Below, piece by piece: positions 1 to 11,140 of a DNA stretch of 64,000 nucleotides (position 1 is the stretch's first letter; each line of letters begins with the position of its first letter). Both the position numbers and the translations under genes were made by a program. The notes below the pieces were generated by a model. The model had not been told where the DNA came from. It did not search any database and saw only the letters and a program-made list of their open reading frames with translations. The DNA is from Pseudoscleropodium purum (lineage: Eukaryota > Streptophyta > Bryopsida > Hypnales > Brachytheciaceae): the NCBI GenBank assembly GCA_963969395.1, contig OZ017805.1, positions 4,464,001 through 4,528,000 of the forward strand, read 5' to 3'.

Positions 1-1284
1 TTGTCCATGGTTCTAGCTATTCACTCTACTCTTTAAAAGCTAGGTGGTTTTCTCTCCGCAACACGTGCCATAGCTTTTAGTGAATGGTGCCCCTTCACTT
101 CCGAATCTTATCTTTGGCAACCTTTGTGATTTCACCTAAAGTGCGTGTAGTTTATGGAAGAAGAAGTGACCCCTCGCTATTACCTCCAGTAGCCATGAGA
201 TTGGCTTGCGTTTTGAACCAAGGATTAGAGAATACTAGATGAATTTGATAAGAAGTAAATATTTACACATGGTTCATGCATGTAGCCAATAAAGGATGCA
301 AGCCAAAGAGCTGTAACAGAGAATAAAGGTGACAAACACTGAATGGGCAAGTGGATTTATAGATGAGGCGAGCATAGATGACTTTGGTGCTAGAGGGCAC
401 GTGTAGATGGGTGACCGCATGAAAAAAGACTGCAAGTAAATGAGGGCGCTTTTATTTTTAGAGGTGGAAAATTGCAGGTATTCTAGGGCTATTGCGGATC
501 TCAGAGTAGGGCAACCTCAGGTTCCAGAGAGGCGACTGTGGGTTCAAGGTTGGAAACATTGGATCTTCCTAGGACAACCACGGGTCAAAGGCAACGACAT
601 CAAAAATTTCTTGAGCGATTGTTGGTCAATATGGAATGACTACGGGTCTACAAGGCGATTGCACCTTCTTCAGAGCCTTTTACCCACCTATAGTCACCCT
701 ATCCTAAATGCAAAACTTGAGGTCGTTTTATCCACCATCCTTGAACTCGCGGTTGCCCTACAAGAAGTTGGCCTAACACGCAATTGATTAACCCTGTCGC
801 CCCTCTTTTGATGATGCGCATGCGCCCCTAAATGTACCACGCGGAGGACACATGGCATCTACATGGCCTACATAAATGGAGGGATAATTTTTAAAAGGTC
901 AAAGGTAGATTTGATTTTATATGACGTCGCGAAGGGTCTACTAGACGTTAGATGTCTGTTTGTTGCGGTGTTTGTTTGTTTAAGAAGACAATTCTGCGTA
1001 GTAGTGACGTAGAAAATTGCTGCTCCATCTTGATAACCCTTACTGAATTCATGCTCTAGAAAATCAAGATTGTATGAGAAAATAGGCTTCACCATGGGCA
1101 TAGGTACCATTTGGCAAAGTGGAATCATGAGCCAGAAAACGTGATCTAACTTCATCCTCAATGGCGCAATGGTGTTCACTAAGTCCACCACTCCACCTTG
1201 TGAAATTGTCGGAGATCATTTTTTAATAAGTCCTTCTCTTCTACCTCCAACACAATATCAACCATGTCTTCTTCCATTATGTCT
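1..1284. other. Non-coding repeat-derived DNA
   Basis: I see no convincing gene. A 115-codon open frame at 440-787 (plus) lacks recognisable domains. It lies over short degenerate units resembling GGCGAC followed by GGGT, the same kind of sequence as the tandem block at 38.9-39.3 kb, so I treat it as repeat-derived. The small minus-strand frame at 868-1191 is also unsupported. Confidence 0.4.
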
Positions 1285-1304
1285 CCTTCCCCTTCCCCTT
1301 CCCC
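1285..1304. repeat. Short CCTTCC microsatellite
   Basis: Three CCTTCC hexamers followed by CC form a pyrimidine-only tract on the plus strand. It is too short to suggest a function. Confidence 0.8.
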
Positions 1305-1919
1305 TATAATGGATAATTGAGTTGAATCATTGGTATTTTATGTTTCAAAAATGGTCTCTTCAAGCCAAAGGTTCATGGAAGTCGCATCCATCTACAAGTT
1401 GAAAACTGAAAATTAACCAATATGCATAGACTTGCATTCACAAATCCGAAACTTACATACAAATAAAAATATACCGGGACTCCATATAAAAATGAATGCA
1501 ATAAGAATCCAACATTTGAAGGATAAGGTTTATGGTCAAAATAGATGCGTTGCATATGCAACACTCTCAATTAATATGTCCCCAAAACAAATTCAATACA
1601 ATGGAATCAATCAATTTCTACATCTTCCTTTAAGTCAGAGCTCATCTTGATCTCTGTGAAAATTGACAATAGGCAATGAACTCTTAACCATGTTTTGCCC
1701 TTTGTGGAAATTGACAACAATTGAAATCAACACTCTTCAACTTAGGTTCCAAAATTGAACTCTAGAATTCATCAAAACTCCATTAATTTTCAAGACTATT
1801 CATCAAATTCCTCCTTCTAGTACGCCATGATCCACAAATTCAATCCCAAGGTCTAAAATGAGAGAAATTGAAAAATACCTTTCCAAAAATATTGTTTTTT
1901 CTTGCAAAACACTTGATCT

Positions 1920-3326
1920 AGGAGATCTTGGTGAGTGCTACTAGAAGTGCTCGAATTTCGAGTGTGCTCTAGTAGCACTCACTAGGATCCTCCCCCCCAC
2001 CCAAAATTTAAACCTAAATTTGTATTTAAAAAAAATAATTTATCCCAATTGAAGAGTTTTCTCAATGAGAATGAAATTTAAAGGGGTCCTGATGAGTGTT
2101 GCTAGACGAGCCTTGGATCTAAGGGTGCTTTAGCAACATTCACAACGACCCCCATAAAATAGTTCAAAGGCTACATTTCTTTATTTTCAAAAAAACATTT
2201 TTTGGGTTCTAATTTTTTTAAATTTTTATTTAAATTTTCGGGGTTCTAATAAGTGTTGCTAGAGTAGCCTCGGATCTAAGGGTATTTTGGTTGCACTTAC
2301 TAGGACCCCAAGAAATTAAAAATAAATGGAAAGACTATGGAGCCCCCAAGTTTCCAAACAAATCACTCCACCAACTAAGAACGGCCATGCACCACCACCC
2401 ATAGAATCAAGAAAGAGCTCTTAATTTGTCAATCTTTAGTATGTCTAGACTAGGTAAGTTGGATCATTTTTAGTCAAATTAAACCGCAAGCTCCACTCTT
2501 GCTGGTGCCCTCTCATCAATTCCATTAAGTTTCAGCCTTACAGTCGAACCCCTTGGATTTCAAAACTTTGATTTTTCGTAAGGTGCTTGCGGAATCATCA
2601 AATCAACACTGCCACTCCCTACCAACATGATTGAAACTAGTCAATCTTTAATCGTCTATGAGTCGAGACTAAGACAACATCAAATCATCTTCAAATCATT
2701 TCCAAAAAAAAAGTTCAAATTCTTGGGATTCTATTCAATGTGACTAGAGTAACCTCGGATCCAAGGGTGCTTTGGTTGCACTAAGTAGGACCCCAACACT
2801 CTCAAAACAATTTGGATCTAAGCCTTAGATCAGATATAGAGACCACCTAATGTGCACAATTGACTTTCACACTGACAATTGATGTACACACCAATGTGCA
2901 AACCAACTTATACACTAACAAGATTATAAAAAAGAACCTACCGTCTATCGCTACTAACAATGTCTATACTTGGTGAGTGTCTCTGTATTGAGTCAAATGA
3001 AGCCATAGGCTCCACTCCTAGTTGTGCCCTTCCATCAATTTCTTAAAGTTTCAGGCTTACGACTAAATTCCCTTGGAATCTAGACACTTTGGTTTCTCAT
3101 AATGTGTTGGCAGGGTCATCATATCAACACTTGCCACTTCCTATTGGCATTGTTCAAGGTTCAGACTAGACAATATCTTGATTGTCTTCAAGCTAAGACT
3201 AGGTCAAAATTAATTATCTTCAAGTGATTTCTTTGAAATATTTTTGAAATTCTTGGGGTCTTGCTTAATGCGACCAAAGTAGTTTTGGATCCAAGGGTGC
3301 CTAAATCGCAGTGAGCAAGACCCCAA
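1920..3326. repeat. Five related hairpin repeats in long degenerate tandem units
   Basis: Five copies of an approximately 70-bp imperfect palindrome lie at 1920-1990, 2083-2153, 2240-2309, 2724-2796 and 3253-3326. Most begin with a GGGGTC-like run and end with its complement GACCCC. Their arms resemble TGAGTGTTGCTA and TAGCAACATTCA, and copies 2 to 5 share a loop close to GGATCYAAGGGTGC. The arms differ between copies but remain complementary within each copy. The last two copies sit at the ends of two longer related units (from about 2441 and about 2960, period near 519 bp). The first three are spaced about 160 bp apart. No coding frame explains them. Confidence 0.75.
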
Positions 3327-4436
3327 TAATTTTTATTAAAAATTGATCAAAAATTTGATCCTAAGACCAATTAGATGTGCACAGCTAATGAGTTCTTTAG
3401 GTTGCACATTGTACACAACGTGTATGACCATGAGCTTAACAAGAGGAAGGTCAGGTGAACCAGGTTGATTCAACCACTTGTTCCCTCAAGATTCACTCGA
3501 CTACTCAAGATTTATACCAAATCAACCACTCAAGATTCAAAACTCATTTACAAAGAACTAAGCAGTATTTGTGTGACTCGAATGCATGTTTGAAGAGCAA
3601 GTAGATCTTGTAAACCTCTACAACCTTGGTCCCTTGTATTATGCATCATTGTTCTCAGTACAATTGGAAATGCAACTTCCTTTCAAAGTCAAGTATGTAG
3701 TAGGAATGTGAGTGCTTGTGAGTTCTGGTTTTGCTAGTGCTGCTCACCGTGAATGTAGGTTGCAATGATATTGGGCTTGAGTAAGTTGGAATAAGACTTT
3801 AATGGCCAAAAATCAAGCTTGGCTTGAGGCCAGTTCATGCACCTCAAGTGCCAAAAACTAGGTGGAATGTTTCTGAATCCACTAACTGAAGAATTTGGAA
3901 TGTGTGATGCAATAGGGGAAAGAGAATAATCTTGTCATGTAATAGTTCACATGGTACAGAAAATCCAATTGGGCACTTGTCAAACCCCATCTAATCTTGA
4001 ACTTATTGATCCCCATCTAGTAGTTTGGATCGATCACAACTGCTGATGGAGAATTGACGTAGAATTTGTTGCATCCTCGTGAACACATCTTCCATGAACT
4101 CATCCTTGTGAACTCATTCTTGTGAACTCATGTTGCCAAGCCCCTTGTGTAAGTAGCTAATTGGGCAATTTCATAACATGTGGCAGTTTTTGGTTTGCTA
4201 TAATCCATCCTTAGGTGACATGGACATCTCCCATCCAACATAAATTGATAAGGTTATTAATTGACCATTTAAGAGGTGGAACTGATTTTTAGAAGGTGAA
4301 ACTTTTTGAAATATTCTTAAGTAAATAATCCTTAAAAGACAAGTGGAATTGGCATCTAATCCAAGTTGTTTCATAATTTTTGAAGATTCCTGCAATTAGC
4401 TATGAATTTTGGAAGTTCAAGTGTAGTGGGCTCTAA
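3327..4436. other. No gene seen
   Basis: AT-rich DNA without a supported reading frame or recognised element. A short repeated phrase, GTGAACTCAT, occurs several times near 4090-4125. Confidence 0.4.
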
Positions 4437-4533
4437 AATTGCCCACCTCTTGAAATGTGCACTATATGTAAATTTTTGATTCAATGCAAAAGAAACATAT
4501 ACAAATAGTGTACATTTCAAAAGGTGGGCAATT
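4437..4533. repeat. Small inverted repeat (MITE-like fold-back)
   Basis: Arms of about 29 bp at 4437-4466 and 4505-4533 are near-perfect inverted copies. The left arm begins AATTGCCCACCT and the right arm ends AGGTGGGCAATT. They enclose about 38 bp of AT-rich loop. The size suggests a short fold-back transposon derivative or the tip of a hairpin. No clear flanking duplication was identified. Confidence 0.6.
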
Positions 4534-5180
4534 GTAAAGTGTGAACACTTCATAGACTAGTTACCTTAATAGCTTCTTGGATGATTTGAGCTTTTGTAAC
4601 CTGACATGGCAATTCTTGTTTTATGTGGCAAATTGGCAAACTCAGACATGAGAACAAACAAGTTTTATTATATTGAGAACTAAACCATACCTAAAGGATT
4701 TGAAATTCTATGCACTTTGAATTCTTTGGAGCTTCAAATTAGCCTGGTATTTCAGGAACTCTAGCTATAAGGTAGTTTATATGGTTTTCAAACAAAGTTT
4801 TATTGGAAGTTCCGTATGACAAAGAAATAAGCTTATTGCATATGAAGAAGCCATGTACTCAATTGCCACGATATGCATTGTATTTAAGCATGGAATGACT
4901 AGTTTTATACTTTCAAATCAAGAAGGCACTCTAAACTTGAACTATTGTTGCACACCATTCAATGCTCTTTGGACCTTTGAAAGTTGATGCTCTACATCTA
5001 TAGACATTCATTCTAGATGATTACATATTTAGACTACACATGCAAAAGAATTCTTGTGGCATGTCTCTGGCTTTGTTTACAAGTGAATGCAATCCTCATA
5101 ATCGTACTCCTAAAAGAAAAGAAAAAATGAAATGACTCCATCACCTTAGCGAACAAAATCTTAGTCTCCAAGGCCCTTTC
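4534..5180. other. No gene seen
   Basis: AT-rich sequence without a supported feature between the small inverted repeat and the coding relic near 5.2 kb. Confidence 0.4.
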
Positions 5181-5199
5181 ATAAATATCAAACAAAGAA

Positions 5200-5703
5200 G
5201 GCTAATGGATCTTTTAAAAGCAATGTCAAAACTTCTTATAGTTGAGACGTCTGCTGCCTTTCTGCCACATTGTGAACTTATATTTTTCTTAGATGCCTCT
5301 TCAGTTGCCTCAATACCATCAGCTAGAGCATCCTCTTTTTTAGCAATATTCCAAGTTTATAGCGGAAAGCTCTCCGGAGATCTGAGGATGATGGCTAGGC
5401 AATCTTTGGCAACACTCTCCTTCTTCTCATCATCATGGATTGTCTCAATGCCTTAGCAGATGAAAAATACAATGAGCCATGTCTCTTTCCTCTCCTTGGC
5501 TTCAAACTAATTAAATCAACAACTCCATTGTCTACAAGCATGAAAGGAGAAGAGAATGCCTTAACCTTGTTGCTCTCAACTACAACACGCAAAGGGAAGT
5601 GACACTTTGAGAATGAGGATGGAGGACACAAGTGGCCCTTCTTATGTTTGGCAAAGTAGATCAAGGAAGAGTCATCACATTTAATCCACAAGATGAAAAG
5701 CAT
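5200..5703 (-). pseudogene. Unrecognised minus-strand coding relic
   Basis: A minus-strand frame (5395-5703, about 100 codons) has a composition that looks protein-coding rather than random. It contains a basic stretch and a Ser/Pro/Cys-rich segment. Downstream, in another minus frame, a continuation rich in Asp, Glu and Lys can be followed to about 5200, which suggests one frame broken by an indel near 5420-5450. I recognise no domain. It may be a decayed retroelement or a captured host gene. The function is unknown. Confidence 0.3.
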
Positions 5704-7095
5704 GCAAATAGTTTCTAAAAGTAGCTGCTTGTGGTAGGTTCATAGGTGCATTGTTGAAATAATATATACAAAGGAGGCACTAACATTGGAAGCTATGTTA
5801 GTTTGGAAGAATGTACCTTCAAAACAAAGATTAAGAAATTAAGGAGACATCAAATTTTATATGCACAGGTTTCAAGATTTACAAATACCAATGCTTATTC
5901 ACAATGCCTTGTATTGAAATGATGTAAGAGCATTGCCACCCATTCATGGGGGTACTCCCGGCCTAAGGCTTGGGCAAGGCTGGTGTTGTACGCATGGTCT
6001 AGGCATAAATATCCTTACAACACTAGAACGTTGTAAAATGACTCAAAATATCATCCGAGGGGATTCTAGGATGTTATAAGCTAAGGTATCCGGATTTCCT
6101 CCCTCTCTAATTTGTCTAATCTCTTACTCTTTTCTAGTTCCAATTGTTATTTGAAATCTAATCCGAATTCAGTCTCACCCTGATTCTAGTTATGTCTTTT
6201 TAAAGTATTGATTTTCTATTTCCTCTATTTTACCATCAAAAGGTCCACTTTTGGCCTTTATAGGGGTAGGAACTTCACCACTCAAAATTCTCAAGTTCTC
6301 TAATCTTACGATACAAACAATCAAATAGGCAGAGAAATCAATGTATTGCAACAAAGAAGAGAAGTTATCACCTTCACAACATTTCGGACAGCCTATCTGG
6401 CAAGTAAGTCACTCAAGGTCACGTCCAAGCCCTTCTACTACAATGATAGATCAAAGACACCTGGAACCGACTAAGGATTTTTTCCTAGTTGTTAAATTGA
6501 TTCTATGGTTGGCAGACCTTCCAGTGAGTGGGGATTTCCTCTAGTAGTGGCTTCTCTCTACATGGAATCGCACTTGGTTTTGGACCTACATCCACACTAC
6601 TCTTTGGTTTTACCAGATTACCATTCCAGTAGTTTAAAGGCACTACACGCAAGTCCTCATTCACGAGCCTAAACTCTGTCACAAACGTACCCTCTCAATT
6701 GGACCCAATTGCATAAGATTCAAAATCCTCCTCAATTGTCCCTCTTACACCTCAATATTCAAATAAACAAATCAACAAACTCTTTGTACCAAATCAGAGT
6801 CAAAATGTCCATCTAGTGGCTTAGATTAATGAAAGGAATGAAATACACATTGAAAATGCGCTAGGATGGAATGAGAGGGCATTAGCCCTACCTGCCCTTA
6901 AAACCAAAAGCAAAAAGCAAAAAAACCACCCAAAAACCAAGGCAATCGCATAATGACCCTCGAAGATAATTGGAAAGTCACAAGCCAATTGTCCCTAGAA
7001 ATGTGGAACCCAGACCCACACACGGAAAACCTATTCCAGAACTGAAAATAAAAATCCTAACTAATAAAAAACAACCAAACTAGCTACCTTCCTCT
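5704..7095. other. No gene seen; likely part of the interrupted host element
   Basis: No supported reading frame. The segment lies just downstream, on the minus strand, of the gag-like frame that the giant transposon interrupts, and is probably the rest of that older element. I could not find matching long terminal repeats by eye. Confidence 0.35.
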
Positions 7096-7903
7096 TCACA
7101 CCTTCTTCAAACTGCTACCTCTTTGGCTTGCTTGTATCCTGCCAGAGGCCTTTGTCAAAGTTGCCTTGACTACCACCCGGGTTTGAATCTTGTGTTGGAT
7201 TGGTAGGGGCGGCTCCTCATCCATTTCCATCTTGAATTCAATCTCAAACTCTTCTTCCTTAGAATCATTGAGCATCTGCATGTCCAATTGTTTTGATTGT
7301 GAGGTCTCACTTAGCTCTACTAATATATTGTCCCATTTGGGCAAAGGTTGCTGCATGTAAGGGAGGTCTTCTAAATGGGTCCAAGTTGGGTTTCACATGC
7401 CCCAATTCGATTAATGAAATCGCTTCAAACATTTAGTCCAAGCATCTTGAATTTCCTTGCCATAATTCACTGAGTTGACAAAATATTCGGTGGGGCGAAA
7501 ATTCCTTGTTGCATTGGAACAAATTTTTCCCTTGGCTCCTTCTCTAGTTTAGATACCGCTTTTTCACTTGTTGGTGGTATTTGTGCTTGACTCAAAGAAG
7601 GACCTGTGGGTGGCTATAGAAGAGACTTTCGTCCCTCAGACTATAGTTGAACTAGAGTATTGGAAGTTTGTTTGACTAGGGTCTGCTTGATCGGAGTCCT
7701 CATGAATAGGGTGTTGGGGACTTCCATAAACTGCGAGAAGTCCATGGCCCTATCCAGATCCAAGTGTTCCAACAATTGGCAAATTTCCTTCAACACCCTC
7801 TTCATCTAGACTTGGAAGTCGACTAGGATTGTCACCACCTTTGATCCAGTTATATAGCCTTCCTTGATCAACCAAGCGTCGAAGAGTTCAAATCTCATCA
7901 CAA
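7096..7903 (-). pseudogene. Gag-like ORF of an older element, C-terminal part, split by the giant transposon
   Basis: This is the 3' portion of a minus-strand reading frame whose 5' portion lies at 19827-21003. If bases 7904-19834 (the element plus one duplicate) are removed, the frame continues without a break across the junction through a Leu/Lys/Glu-rich coiled-coil-like stretch. Premature stops inside it are mostly TAA or TAG at positions where Gln would fit. The last 86 codons (7096-7356) are open and acidic, then basic at the end. The protein resembles retroelement gag-type or other repeat-encoded proteins in composition, but I do not recognise the family. Its value is that it shows the pre-insertion state of the locus. 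Confidence 0.45.
7896..7903. repeat. Left 8-bp target-site duplication
   Basis: CATCACAA directly precedes the CAGGG terminus and is repeated exactly at 19827-19834 after the opposite terminus. An 8-bp duplication next to a CAGGG end is diagnostic of hAT-type insertion. Confidence 0.93.
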
Positions 7904-8103
7904 CAGGGTTGACACAAAGTCCGGACGTCTGAGACGTTCGGACGCGGACGTTGTGTCCGCACTGTCCGCTGACATTCGCGGTCTCGGTGGACGCAGCGTC
8001 CGCCGGGACCGCCCCGTCCGCCCCGTCCGTTCGCCCCGCCCGTCTGCCCCGTCCGCTCAGACGGCCTTATTTCCCCCGACCGCCTTACCCAAACTGCCCC
8101 GCG
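7904..8103. repeat. Left terminus with subterminal GC-rich array
   Basis: The terminal CAGGGTTGAC is followed by overlapping GTCCGGACGT-like palindromes and then a run of CCGTCCGCCC-type units with a period of about 10 bp up to about 8103. Subterminal repeat clusters are typical binding sites for hAT transposases. The same sequence, inverted, forms the right end of the miniature element near 33823. Confidence 0.85.
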
Positions 8104-8512
8104 GTCACTCCCTTAATCTTTAAACAATTAAATGTTAAATGAAGTGCAATGGTTCGCGATTTGTTATTAAAACAATGTCTCTTATAAGTTGAAAGATTAT
8201 AAAGTTTGACCACGAGTCCATGATAGTCTTGAAACTATGAAAAAATTACAATTCATTCTCAAAAGGCAAACTAAAAAAATTTGTGACTTCAAATATATAT
8301 ATATATACTATTTAAAAAATCAAGATCAACACAAATACAAACATAATCAATATGGGCAAAATGTATTCAATTTAATGTAGAATACCATACATTGTGCACA
8401 TTTGGCTAATTGCACATATAATTTTTTTCATTCCAACTCTATATTTCTAAACTAATTTTTAATGCCTATATAACCTATTCAAGTATTCAACTACTACTTC
8501 TGCACTACCAAT
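8104..8512. other. AT-rich 3' flank of the kinase-like gene
   Basis: An AT-rich gap of about 410 bp separates the left array from the stop of the kinase-like gene. It contains a short TA run near 8298-8310 and presumably the 3' untranslated region and poly(A) signals of that gene. No ORF is present. Confidence 0.5.
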
Positions 8513-10006
8513 CTAATATAAATGGCGGAAATGTTCATCTGACATCGGCCAACGATATGTATTAGAAAATCGCGTAATCACATGGGCCAAACTAGTATTT
8601 TCATCGTCAATCTTCGAAGAAATGCACTTCAAGTAAGCATAAAACACTTTTGCAAAGTCATGAAAGGCAAATTGTGTCGCACAAGGTGTTTTAAGTAGCA
8701 AGTTGAAATACGCCTCTGACATGTTGTTTCCATTCATTCGCCGAGCAATTTTTCGAATGGCATACTCTTCCGACTTACGTGAATACATCGGAATGACTTC
8801 CACATCTGCACCTGCTTTATGCAAATATGCAATACGTGGATCCACCCTCCATCTCCTCTGCAAAGTCTGTTTCATCTCATTTGCTGATGTGAATGTGTAC
8901 AAAGACTTCATTGGCTGAGAAGCTAAGGTGGTCATGCCCCAATCGCAAACTCCAATGTACACACGTGACTCATCCTCTGAAAAATGCAACAAGATGTTGT
9001 CCGGAAAAAGATCATTGTGCAAATGTCCAGCAACATGCACTGCATACATTATATGCATAAACACCCATGTCAACTCTGTGCGCTTCTTCCGATATCGTCC
9101 TAAATGGTGAGCTTTTACAACCTCCTCTTCGGTTGGATTCGTATACATCAAACGGATTTGAATGTTGTCTGGATAGTCCTTATCCATATTCAACATTTGT
9201 CGAAGAATTCCACCATTCCACCAATACGCATAACCTTCACACGTCGTTCCGTGTACCGCAGCAAACCGTATCACACCTGCGTGTAGAATTCGAACAGCCA
9301 TTGATTCGTTTTGATGTTCTAACTTTGCAAGATCGGGTTGAGTTTGGTGGTGAATGGATTTCTTCGCCGCAAACTCCCAATAACGAAGTATTCTTGGACA
9401 TCCTTCAATACGAACCTTTCGAATCGTTGCAAATTCACCTCTCATTGTTCTATCATCAACAGCAATCACACGTGTTGTATCTGGAAGTGCTATGAGGTGC
9501 CGTTTGGTCCTTTCCGCTTCAGCAACTCCATCATTGCTTTTCCACCAACCAATTGAACCAACTCGATTGTGCTTTTTGGCGAATGGAGTACATCGCCCCC
9601 TAAACAAGTTCGCTTTCAGAATCACTTCTTCAAACTGGGCGTCATTGGGTCGATATTCCTTGCCATATTTAACCAAAATGACTTTGGAATTCCACAAAGC
9701 ATCATGAACCTTGTTCTCCAAACATTTGGTGAAGTACATTTTATGCATTTTGTCATGCCACTTCGCCACATTCAATGCATCCAACAACATCTGTGTCATA
9801 TCTACCTTGAATTTAGACACGCACTCCTCTTGATATCTGATGTACTTATTGTCTAAAGACAATGTTGTTTCCGAGTCATAAAATTGAACGATGTGCTCAA
9901 TCATGAATTTTTTGCATTCTTCCGAAGGACTTTGGCGAGCTACCTCCAAGTTCGATGGTCCCTCTCCATGTTTTAGCTTCGCAACCTTCTTCTTCCCGTT
10001 CGGCAT
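8513..10006 (-). CDS. Protein-kinase-like protein carried by the transposon
   Basis: The 497-codon frame has no internal stop and starts at an ATG whose product begins MPNGKKKVAK. The first ~175 residues are not recognised and include a basic N-terminus. Residues ~178-400 show a divergent protein-kinase fold. A beta3-like FATIRKVRI places a candidate ATP-binding lysine at 197. The catalytic loop HNDLFPDN (330-337) corresponds to HRDxxxxN, with Asp332 and Asn337 kept. CDWG at 354-357 replaces DFG but keeps the metal-binding Asp355. The key catalytic residues are therefore present, but the HRD arginine and the DFG phenylalanine are substituted, so it could be an active atypical kinase or a pseudokinase. 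Its substrate is unknown. It lies 217 bp downstream of a TATA-like box at the edge of a GC array. It is the only undamaged gene of the element. Confidence 0.72.
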   Translation of the reverse strand: MPNGKKKVAKLKHGEGPSNLEVARQSPSEECKKFMIEHIVQFYDSETTLSLDNKYIRYQEECVSKFKVDMTQMLLDALNVAKWHDKMHKMYFTKCLENKVHDALWNSKVILVKYGKEYRPNDAQFEEVILKANLFRGRCTPFAKKHNRVGSIGWWKSNDGVAEAERTKRHLIALPDTTRVIAVDDRTMRGEFATIRKVRIEGCPRILRYWEFAAKKSIHHQTQPDLAKLEHQNESMAVRILHAGVIRFAAVHGTTCEGYAYWWNGGILRQMLNMDKDYPDNIQIRLMYTNPTEEEVVKAHHLGRYRKKRTELTWVFMHIMYAVHVAGHLHNDLFPDNILLHFSEDESRVYIGVCDWGMTTLASQPMKSLYTFTSANEMKQTLQRRWRVDPRIAYLHKAGADVEVIPMYSRKSEEYAIRKIARRMNGNNMSEAYFNLLLKTPCATQFAFHDFAKVFYAYLKCISSKIDDENTSLAHVITRFSNTYRWPMSDEHFRHLY

Positions 10007-10202
10007 TGTGACAAATGAAATTGATATAGATCAAATTTTTTAATTTGAAATTGAATTCACGCGCAAGTGTCCAAAAAATTGGCAACAAAGGGGCCCCAAT
10101 AAACCACTCTTCCCTTGCCTCAAAAAGGAGCCAATGGAGGATGAACCACCAAGTTCTCCGCTCCACCTTACATTCACAAGGGGCAAAGCAAAAATGACAA
10201 TG

Positions 10203-10552
10203 CAGACGGCCAGTCCGCCCATCTTATAACGCGCGGACGACCCGTCCGCCCCATCGGATGGCCCTAAATCGTCCGCTCGATCGGATGGGCTGGGGGTGGC
10301 AGACGCATCGGCCGTCCGCCTCCCCGAAACCCTCGAGCCCCGTTTGCCCAATCAGACGGCCACGGGCGGACAAATCTATCGTCTGCCCGATCCGACGGGC
10401 AGCGGCGGACGGCCCAAACTGTCCGCTTGATCGGACGGGCTGCGGCTGGCGTATGCATTAGCCGTCCGCCTCCCCGAAACCCTACAGCCGCGTCCCCCCA
10501 ATCGGACGGCCACGGGTGGACAAATCTGGCGTCCGCCCGATCCGATTTATTT
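10203..10552. promoter_or_regulatory. GC-rich array and probable promoter of the kinase-like gene
   Basis: About 350 bp of GC- and CpG-rich sequence stands out sharply from the AT-rich surroundings. It holds two tandem copies of a ~151-bp unit, starting near 10257 and 10408, each built of GTCCGCC/GGACGG motifs and containing a telobox-like GAAACCCT. At its gene-proximal edge the minus strand reads TTATAAG (10223-10229), a TATA-like box 217 bp from the kinase ATG. The same array-TATA-leader-ATG layout recurs at the other two genes of the element. Confidence 0.7.
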
Positions 10553-11140
10553 TTCACATTTGAAAATAGAATCTAAAGAAGAACCACTAATTGTCTAATT
10601 TGGGCATTTCTTCATACGAATAAGAAATCATTTTAGTTTTTAGCAATCGTTGAATGAAAAATAAAAAAATTTCAAATATTCAAATAATTCAATCTTTCAT
10701 AAATTAATTAGAAATACATTTATACCATTTACGAGTTTCTAAATGTAATAAACACACAACAATAATTTCAAAATACACACCATGCTAGTACATATTTAAC
10801 CTCGAATGCTAAATTCAAAAATAGACATAATATGGCTCTTACAAAGTTACATTTCTTCTTCATATTTTTATTATTTATCAAAGTCGCTTATAGCCTTATA
10901 CATCAACGCTATTATAAAATAATACAATGATGTCTTCAACAATATGCTTGCCTACATACATACTTGGTGTACACTATTACACAACACTTTTTGAAAAAGT
11001 GAACAAAATTGTTGTTCAAAATTGTTCTATTCATTTAAAATTTTGTACTACTTCTACCAATCTAGTGCTCTATACTTGTCATGAGAGTAAATATGAGAAA
11101 ATGGAGCAAATACATGCTCACTATATACTTGCATGTTTTT
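10553..11140. other. AT-rich intergenic spacer within the transposon
   Basis: This lies between the array of the kinase-like gene and the 3' end of the next minus-strand gene. It is AT-rich with no supported ORF and probably holds the terminator and poly(A) region of the upstream gene. Confidence 0.5.

Noticed and set aside
8703..9856. Several plus-strand ORFs (60-142 codons) opposite the kinase-like gene
   Set aside because: They are antisense shadows of the intact 497-codon minus-strand gene.
10258..10557. ORFs on both strands over the array upstream of the kinase-like gene
   Set aside because: Same cause: repeat-derived frames without initiation context or domains.
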